Part shown: positions 1-3,874 of the stretch, in pieces
How positions within the stretch are numbered: the stretch's first letter is position 1
Layout of the letters: every line of letters starts with the position of its first letter
Assembly (NCBI GenBank): GCA_964626415.1
Contig: CAZVFH010000040.1
Span: 1 to 7,676 of the forward strand
Direction of reading: 5' to 3'
DNA length: 7,676 nucleotides
From: CAZVFH01 sp964626415
GTDB taxonomy: Bacteria; Patescibacteriota; UBA1384; XYA2-FULL-43-10; CAINNR01
Program-made: the position numbers and the translations under genes
Notes under the pieces: model-generated
Seen by the model: only the letters and a program-made list of their open reading frames with translations
Databases searched by the model: none
Told to the model about the DNA's origin: nothing

Positions 1-67
1 CAATCTTTTGATCAATTTGAGTAAGTAGATCTTTTTTAATTGAAATTGAAATTCGTTCTCTTTCCAT
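1..67 (-). CDS. Ribbon-helix-helix (CopG-type) regulator, N-terminal fragment
   Basis: This is the first 22 codons of a gene that continues beyond the left edge. It starts at the ATG whose complement is at 65-67 and begins MERERISISIKKDLL. A short N-terminal beta strand with alternating residues (RISISI), followed by a KKDLLxxID helix, is the typical opening of CopG/Arc/NikR-like ribbon-helix-helix DNA-binding proteins. These dimerise through that strand and insert it in the major groove, often as autorepressors, antitoxins or metal-responsive regulators. No strong Shine-Dalgarno precedes the start, but a good promoter lies at 104-133 with an inverted repeat over its -35 box. The rest of the protein is not visible, so the subfamily and the presence of any effector domain or partner toxin cannot be judged. 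Confidence 0.6.
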   Translation of the reverse strand, partial: MERERISISIKKDLLTQIDQKI

Positions 68-103
68 CTTGTTTGGATATTAATATTTTCTAAAGATGTT
101 TCA

Positions 104-133
104 ATTTTAGCATATACCCAAAATTGATGTCAA
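104..133 (-). promoter_or_regulatory. Sigma70-type promoter of the RHH gene, with a possible operator
   Basis: On the minus strand there is a perfect -35 TTGACA (128-133), an 18-bp spacer and a -10 TAAAAT (104-109) preceded by TGC, an extended -10. Transcription would start near 97, giving a leader of about 30 nt before the start at 67. An inverted repeat AAAATT-7 nt-AATTTT (120-138) overlaps the -35 box, and a 14-bp palindrome ATTTATTAATAAAT lies just upstream (155-168). Either could be an operator for autoregulation, but both are AT-rich in an AT-rich spacer and may be chance. Confidence 0.6.
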
Positions 134-183
134 ATTTTATTATTTTGTATTACGATTTATTAATAAATAGGAAAAATTGATTA

Positions 184-1161
184 TTACCCGACAAGATATT
201 TTTCAATTTTATCAAGTATTACCCGAAAGTCATTTGGTAGAGAAGAATCAATAGATTGAATTTTTTTATCAAACGGCTTATGAAAAGTAATTTGTTTAGC
301 ATGTAGAAGTTGCCTGTTTATCGATAGAAGGTTTGAGATTCTTTGACTTTCTTTAATATTATATGTCTGATCGCCGATTATCGGATGGCCGATTGATTTA
401 AGTTGAGTCCTTATTTGATGAGTTCTGCCGGTTGGAATTTTAATTTCCGCCAGAGTTAAATTTATTTGATTGCTTTTATTGGAAAAATATTTGATTGATT
501 TAAAATTAGTTATTGCCAGCTTACCTTTTTCTGATGTGACTTCTGAAATTGTTTTACGATGCTTTTTGTTTCGGCCAAGAAATGATTTAATACTTCCTCT
601 TTTTTCTAGATGCCCAAAAACCAACGCAATATATGTTTTCTCAATATTTTTCTTTTTAAATTCATTTGACAAAAATTCTTTTGTTTTTATATTTTTTGCA
701 ACTAGCAATACCCCTGATGTATCTTTGTCTAGGCGATGGACGATGCCTGGTCGAAAAATGTCAACATTGCCATCTCCTGTTGGGGAAAAAATACTAGGAT
801 TATAATTGATCAGTGCATTGACCAATGTTCCCTTTTCGTTTCCGTTTGCGGGATGAACGACGATTCCAGCTGGTTTGTTGACGACTAAAACATTATCATC
901 TTCGTATGAAATCTCCAGCGAAATATTTTCCGCTTTGGGCTCTAAAATTTTTTTCCCTAAGTTTAAAAATTTATCACTTACTTTGAATTTATCAGAAATG
1001 CATACTTTGTATGATGATTTAATACTTTTTCCTACAAGGGTAATTTTTCCCTCAACTATCCCCTTTTGGATTCGAGAACGGCTAAATGAGGGAATTTTTT
1101 TAGATAGAAAATTATCCGCTCTCTCCCCTGCCTCGGAATTTTCAACGATAATATTTTTCAT
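184..1161 (-). CDS. rluD: RluA/RluD-family 23S rRNA pseudouridine synthase
   Basis: This 325-residue protein has the usual length and layout of the RluD group. An N-terminal S4 RNA-binding domain (about residues 12-60, ERADNFLSKK...SRSRIQKGIVEGK) is followed by the catalytic domain. The catalytic motif GIVHRLDKDTSG is at 139-150, with the nucleophilic aspartate at D145. The conserved KPAGIVVHP (96-104), GRTHQIR (245-251) and GDQTY (263-267) motifs are all present. The family isomerises uridines in 23S rRNA helix 69 (RluD) or related sites (RluC); the exact target cannot be read from sequence. Its ATG overlaps the TGA of the upstream deacetylase by 4 nt (ATGA), and there is no obvious Shine-Dalgarno, so translation is probably coupled. 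The gene ends in tandem TAATAA with no convincing terminator after it. Confidence 0.93.
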   Translation of the reverse strand: MKNIIVENSEAGERADNFLSKKIPSFSRSRIQKGIVEGKITLVGKSIKSSYKVCISDKFKVSDKFLNLGKKILEPKAENISLEISYEDDNVLVVNKPAGIVVHPANGNEKGTLVNALINYNPSIFSPTGDGNVDIFRPGIVHRLDKDTSGVLLVAKNIKTKEFLSNEFKKKNIEKTYIALVFGHLEKRGSIKSFLGRNKKHRKTISEVTSEKGKLAITNFKSIKYFSNKSNQINLTLAEIKIPTGRTHQIRTQLKSIGHPIIGDQTYNIKESQRISNLLSINRQLLHAKQITFHKPFDKKIQSIDSSLPNDFRVILDKIEKYLVG

Positions 1162-2000
1162 TTATTTAATTTTTTTGAAATTGATTCCAAAGTATCACTC
1201 GGAGTTATTCTGATTCTTGGAAGTGAAATTAAATCAGCTCCCGCTTTGGCAATTCCCGATTTGGTTGTTGTAGCAAAAAGATATTCAGAATTCGCGACTG
1301 AATCTTTGACGACTTGATTATATTTTCCAGCCGGATAACAGAATGAGATAATCGATTTACCAATAATTTCTTCAAGATTTTTTTTGCTATCCTCAAGTTC
1401 TTTTTTTAAATTTGCGTCTGAAATTTTCGTCAGGTCCGGATGGGTTTTTGAGTGAGAACCAATTTCCATATTATTTTTTGACATCTCAATAATTTGATTA
1501 GTCGTTAAAACATTATCTCGACCAACAAAGGAAGAAATTATATAAAAGACACCAACTTGATCATTTTCTTTCAGCATTTTATATGCGTCAAAAGCATCAG
1601 AGTAGCCGTCATCAAAAGTTAATATAATCGGTTTTTCTGGAAGTGGCGCGACCTTTTTGTTTTTGAGATCGAAGAAAGTTATTGTTTTGTAACCATTATT
1701 TTTTAAATAATTAATCTGTTCTTTGAACTTTTCTGGTGAAACAGAAAGATTTACTCCAATTTTGTCAGTCGGATCGTTGTAATCGCGAATATAATGATAC
1801 ATCAGAATTGGAACAGAAATATTATTTTGTGTTTCTGTTATTGTGGAATTTTCTGGCACTTTGATTTCTGGAATATCTGCCGGCTGTGAAACAACATTTT
1901 CATCCGCCTCGTTTTTCTCGACGAAAAAAAACGCTCCCATAACAACTATTGCGAGTAAAAAAACAATTTCGGCAATATTTCTTGAATATTTTCTAATCAT
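1158..2000 (-). CDS. Membrane-anchored polysaccharide deacetylase (NodB domain)
   Basis: I chose the ATG at 2000 (280 residues); an in-frame TTG at 2012 would add four. A short basic N-terminus is followed by a hydrophobic segment (about residues 9-27) with no clear cleavage site, so the protein is probably anchored with its enzyme domain outside. After a low-complexity linker comes the NodB (carbohydrate esterase 4) domain, opening with VPILMYHYI. It holds TFDDG (128-132, metal and base aspartates) and HSKTH (183-187, two metal-binding histidines). FCYPAGKYN (220-228) stands in place of RxxPY, and LPRIRI lies near the end. The family removes acetyl groups from peptidoglycan, chitin-like or exopolysaccharide GlcNAc using a divalent metal. 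The target here is unknown; envelope or capsule glycan is likely. The start overlaps rmuC by 8 nt and the stop overlaps the pseudouridine synthase by 4 nt, so the three form one transcription unit. Confidence 0.88.
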   Translation of the reverse strand: MIRKYSRNIAEIVFLLAIVVMGAFFFVEKNEADENVVSQPADIPEIKVPENSTITETQNNISVPILMYHYIRDYNDPTDKIGVNLSVSPEKFKEQINYLKNNGYKTITFFDLKNKKVAPLPEKPIILTFDDGYSDAFDAYKMLKENDQVGVFYIISSFVGRDNVLTTNQIIEMSKNNMEIGSHSKTHPDLTKISDANLKKELEDSKKNLEEIIGKSIISFCYPAGKYNQVVKDSVANSEYLFATTTKSGIAKAGADLISLPRIRITPSDTLESISKKLNK

Positions 2001-3000
2001 TTTTTGATTCAATATTTATCTCATCTTCGATTAATTTTGTTTCGCTTTGTTCCAGGAGATCAACTTTGTTGATTTTTCCCGCCAAACCGGCATAACCATT
2101 ATTTACAACCTCCATCGTGCTTTTGGCGTTTGTTATATGCTTGTTGAGTTTCCCTAAATTATCGCCGAATTTATTTGATTCCTGCTTGATTGATCTTAGG
2201 GTTTTTAAAATTTCTTTGGACATTTCAGTAATTTTTCTGCCTTCAAGTCCGAGCATTATTGTTCGCAAATAATAAAAAAAGGTACTTGGACTTGCCGGAA
2301 TAATTTTATTCTTTGCCGCATATTCAAAAAGATCATTCTGGGAATTTACAATTTCAAAGAAAAGCGATTCAGTTGGCAAATAGATGAAAGCAAAGTCAAC
2401 TGTTCCTTCGTCGGGATTGATATATTTTTTGGCAATAGTGTTAATATGAACTCGAAAGTCGGAACGAAACTTGTTTTTTGCTTCCTGTTTTTCATCACCA
2501 TTTAAATTTAGATAGCGATTAAAATTTTCAAGTGGGAATTTTGAATCAATTGGAATTATTCCAGCGTCGATTTTAATAATTGCATCGACAATTTGCCCGT
2601 TTCGAAATTGATATTGCATTTTATACAAATCATGCGGCAATGATTGTGCCAGCATGTCTTTTAGACCTTGTTCTCCCAACCCGCCACGAAGTTTTGGTGA
2701 GCGTAAAAACTCTTGAAAGTTCGCCAGTTGCGAGCCGATTTGCGACATTGACCCAAGTTCGCGATTAACAGCCGAAATTACTCTGGCGGCGTTATCCAAT
2801 CGTTCATTTATTGCCGAATTTGTTTGATCGAGACGGGCGGAAAATGAGTTGATGTTTTGATTTAAAAGTGAAAATGCCTCTGGATTTTGATTTTTTTCTG
2901 TGAGATCACGAAACTTTCGGGAAAAATAGACAATTAAAACAAAAACCGCCATCGTGATGACTAAAATAATTGCAATTAGGATCAAAATTAGTTGACTCAT
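1993..3000 (-). CDS. rmuC: RmuC-family DNA recombination protein
   Basis: The protein has 335 residues from the ATG at 3000. An upstream in-frame ATG at 3024 is rejected because it lies before the predicted promoter -10 (3007-3012). A single N-terminal membrane helix (about 3-26) is followed by a helical, probably coiled-coil stretch (about 35-95) and then the RmuC domain. That domain shows RGGLGEQGL (105-113), a VDAIIKI strand, IPIDSKFPLENF (149-160) and FAFIYLPTES (203-212). The domain resembles restriction-endonuclease folds, and E. coli RmuC limits recombination between short inverted repeats. This version is shorter than the roughly 475-residue E. coli protein, mainly in the coiled coil and C-terminus. 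It is the first gene of an overlapping cluster with the deacetylase and pseudouridine synthase. It has no Shine-Dalgarno and appears leaderless. Confidence 0.9.
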   Translation of the reverse strand: MSQLILILIAIILVITMAVFVLIVYFSRKFRDLTEKNQNPEAFSLLNQNINSFSARLDQTNSAINERLDNAARVISAVNRELGSMSQIGSQLANFQEFLRSPKLRGGLGEQGLKDMLAQSLPHDLYKMQYQFRNGQIVDAIIKIDAGIIPIDSKFPLENFNRYLNLNGDEKQEAKNKFRSDFRVHINTIAKKYINPDEGTVDFAFIYLPTESLFFEIVNSQNDLFEYAAKNKIIPASPSTFFYYLRTIMLGLEGRKITEMSKEILKTLRSIKQESNKFGDNLGKLNKHITNAKSTMEVVNNGYAGLAGKINKVDLLEQSETKLIEDEINIESKND

Positions 3001-3006
3001 AGACCA

Positions 3007-3015
3007 ATTGTAGCA
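3007..3015 (-). promoter_or_regulatory. Extended -10 promoter of rmuC (leaderless transcript predicted)
   Basis: On the minus strand TGC-TACAAT occupies 3015-3007 and lies only 6 nt from the rmuC ATG at 3000. The expected start of transcription therefore coincides with the start codon. The -35 position shows only a weak match (TCCACG, 3 of 6), so the extended -10 would carry recognition. The same TTTGTGCTA core precedes the helicase-nuclease gene. Confidence 0.55.
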
Positions 3016-3040
3016 CAAATTCATTTTTTCGTGGAGTTCA

Positions 3041-3054
3041 AGCTTTAGCTTGTT
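3041..3054. repeat. Short palindrome CAAGCTTTAGCTTG
   Basis: Two 6-bp arms, CAAGCT and AGCTTG, separated by TT, form a short inverted repeat in the spacer upstream of the rmuC promoter. No T-run follows on either strand, so it is not a terminator. It could be a protein-binding site or part of a dispersed intergenic repeat; one copy cannot decide. Confidence 0.35.
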
Positions 3055-3080
3055 ATTCTGGCGTTATTGAATGTTTATTC

Positions 3081-3118
3081 TATTAAAGATATTCAACGAT
3101 CATTGAATATCTTTAATA
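3081..3118. repeat. Perfect 16-bp inverted repeat with a 6-nt loop
   Basis: TATTAAAGATATTCAA (3081-3096) and its exact reverse complement (3103-3118) flank the loop CGATCA. The stem is almost all A/T and no U-tract follows directly on either strand, so it does not fit an intrinsic terminator. It lies between the ncRNA terminator and the rmuC promoter. A protein-binding site, a cruciform or an mRNA-stabilising hairpin are all possible. Confidence 0.6.
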
Positions 3119-3157
3119 AACTAGTTATCGGCGATTTAGTAAAAAATGTTTTTGAAT

Positions 3158-3667
3158 ACAAAAAGCCCGCCAAGTGCTAGGCACGAGGCGGACGGGGTTG
3201 AATGTGAATAAGGTGTGCGTACCTTGCGGTAGCTTGTCACACACCCGGTCTATAACTTCAGACCCTACCGGTTTTTGCCCGGAATCAGGGGAGATCCGGT
3301 ATTCTCCTCACCTGAAGCGTGGCATGAAGCCACGCGGGCGCTACGACAAGCTGGTAGCTTTGGAAGCATAGATTGTTGACCTACACCCAACTTTATCGGC
3401 TGGGCAGGAAGCACAATCTGTGCGGAATGTTAGGTGGAGGATCGAGCCGAGCGCTTTACCGGGACGAAGGCCGGCGTAAGCATCTCAAACTCGATCCTCG
3501 ACCAGGGTGCCTGATGGTCGGACGGGAGCGCTGACGCTTCGTCGCGGGCTTAGCGCCCACTCAAACCAGCCGGGCACCGGGCACAAGTGATGCCAGTGCT
3601 TATCTCACAATCATGAGATAAGTCACCCCCTGGCACCAATCCTGCCACTCCATAGGCAGGACTTTGT
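3158..3667 (-). ncRNA. Unidentified large structured non-coding RNA, about 510 nt
   Basis: This is a GC-rich block (about 60% in the stretches I counted) in an AT-rich region, bounded by a perfect promoter (3674-3702) and a strong terminator (3160-3191), both for minus-strand transcription. No open reading frame of useful length with a ribosome binding site lies on that strand. Stems, in transcript order, are: CCTGCC/GGCAGG (3641-3660); TGCCAG/CTGGCA (3591-3635) enclosing a perfect 9-bp stem (3599-3622); GGTGCC/GGCACC (3506-3578) enclosing a branched domain; a perfect 10-bp stem GAGGATCGAG/CTCGATCCTC (3437-3499); GTTGGG/CCCAGC; GCTAC/GTAGC (3340-3358); GCGTGGC/GCCACGC (3317-3335); GGTCT/AGACC; and GGTGTGTG/CGCACACC (3212-3245) capped by TACC-GCAA-GGTA. 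I see none of the conserved cores of RNase P RNA, tmRNA, SRP RNA or group I/II introns. The exact ends are inferred from promoter and terminator geometry. The function is unknown. Confidence 0.8.
3160..3191 (-). terminator. Intrinsic terminator of the structured ncRNA
   Basis: Read on the minus strand, CCGCC-TC-GTGC-CTA-GCAC-TT-GGCGG forms a hairpin of 5 + 4 base pairs around a small internal loop. A GC and then five T residues (3164-3160) follow. The T-run is on the minus-strand side only, which fixes the direction of the RNA. Confidence 0.85.
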
Positions 3668-3673
3668 ATGAAT

Positions 3674-3702
3674 ATTATAGCAAACAATTTTCAATTTGTC
3701 AA
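3674..3702 (-). promoter_or_regulatory. Perfect consensus sigma70 promoter of the structured ncRNA
   Basis: The minus strand carries TTGACA (3697-3702), a 17-bp spacer (3680-3696) and TATAAT (3674-3679) with TGC directly upstream of the -10. Both hexamers match consensus fully. Transcription is expected to start at about 3667. Such a promoter implies high constitutive expression, as for housekeeping RNAs. Confidence 0.88.
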
Positions 3703-3771
3703 TACTTTAGTGGTTGTAAAAAAGATATAACAATCAAAAAACAGCTTCCAGAGCGGGGAAATTGAAAAAAA

Positions 3772-3807
3772 CAGATTGCTTCGTCGTTCCTCCTCGCAAT
3801 GACAATC
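3772..3807. repeat. CATTGCGAGG-type intergenic repeat, possible weak terminator of the helicase gene
   Basis: Read on the minus strand, this segment has the pattern CATTGCGAGGAGG...GACGAAGCAATC. I recognise this as a dispersed imperfect palindromic motif found between genes in many unrelated bacteria. The outer ATTGC/GCAAT arms pair, but the interior pairs poorly. A run of seven T (3771-3765) follows on the minus strand, so it may also end the helicase-nuclease transcript. Only one copy is in this window. The rest of the 3704-3874 spacer holds short direct repeats (3827-3864) and no gene. Confidence 0.5.
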
Positions 3808-3826
3808 ATTCAATAGTATTCCAATT

Positions 3827-3864
3827 GTCAGTGTTAAGTCAGTGTGACAAAGTCAATGTTAGAA
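3827..3864. repeat. Three degenerate direct repeats of GTCARTGT
   Basis: GTCAGTGTTAA (3827), GTCAGTGTGACAAA (3838) and GTCAATGTTAGAA (3852) follow one another without gaps, just downstream of the helicase-nuclease stop codon. The spacing is uneven (11 and 14 bp). They may be a remnant of tandem duplication; no function is evident. Confidence 0.4.
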
Positions 3865-3874
3865 TATTCCTTTT

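Noticed and set aside
2001..2012. TTG start at 2012 for the polysaccharide deacetylase
   Set aside because: It adds only four residues and has no better ribosome binding site than the ATG at 2000, which overlaps the rmuC stop in the usual coupled manner. It cannot be fully excluded.
3001..3024. Upstream ATG at 3024 as the start of rmuC
   Set aside because: It precedes the predicted -10 box, and the added residues are polar ahead of an otherwise typical N-terminal membrane helix starting MSQLILIL.
3174..3371. Plus-strand open frame of 65 codons within the GC-rich block
   Set aside because: It lies antisense to the structured RNA, has no ribosome binding site or promoter, starts inside the terminator hairpin and encodes no recognisable protein features.
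3437..3487. A 17-codon minus-strand frame inside the ncRNA starting ATGCTTACGCC
   Set aside because: It lies within the strong 10-bp stem domain, the nearest GAGG is too far upstream, and the product has no supporting features.
3158..3667. Identity of the RNA as RNase P RNA, because its 5' end reads AAAGTCC followed by TGCC...GGCAGG and GTGCCAGG, which resembles part of the RNase P core
   Set aside because: The other universal elements (the GAGG preceding AAAGTCC, the ACAGAA 3' strand of P4 and the GGTAAGAG-type specificity loop) were not found, and the 5' element sits at the very start of the transcript with no P1-P3.
3158..3667. Identity as tmRNA, SRP RNA or a self-splicing intron
   Set aside because: I saw no T-loop GGTTCGA-type 3' end or tag frame (tmRNA), no GGAAGGAAGCA-type apical core (SRP), and no domain V or separated P7 strands. 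AAGTTATAGACC looks like the S element of group I introns, but it pairs with the adjacent GGTCT in a simple hairpin.
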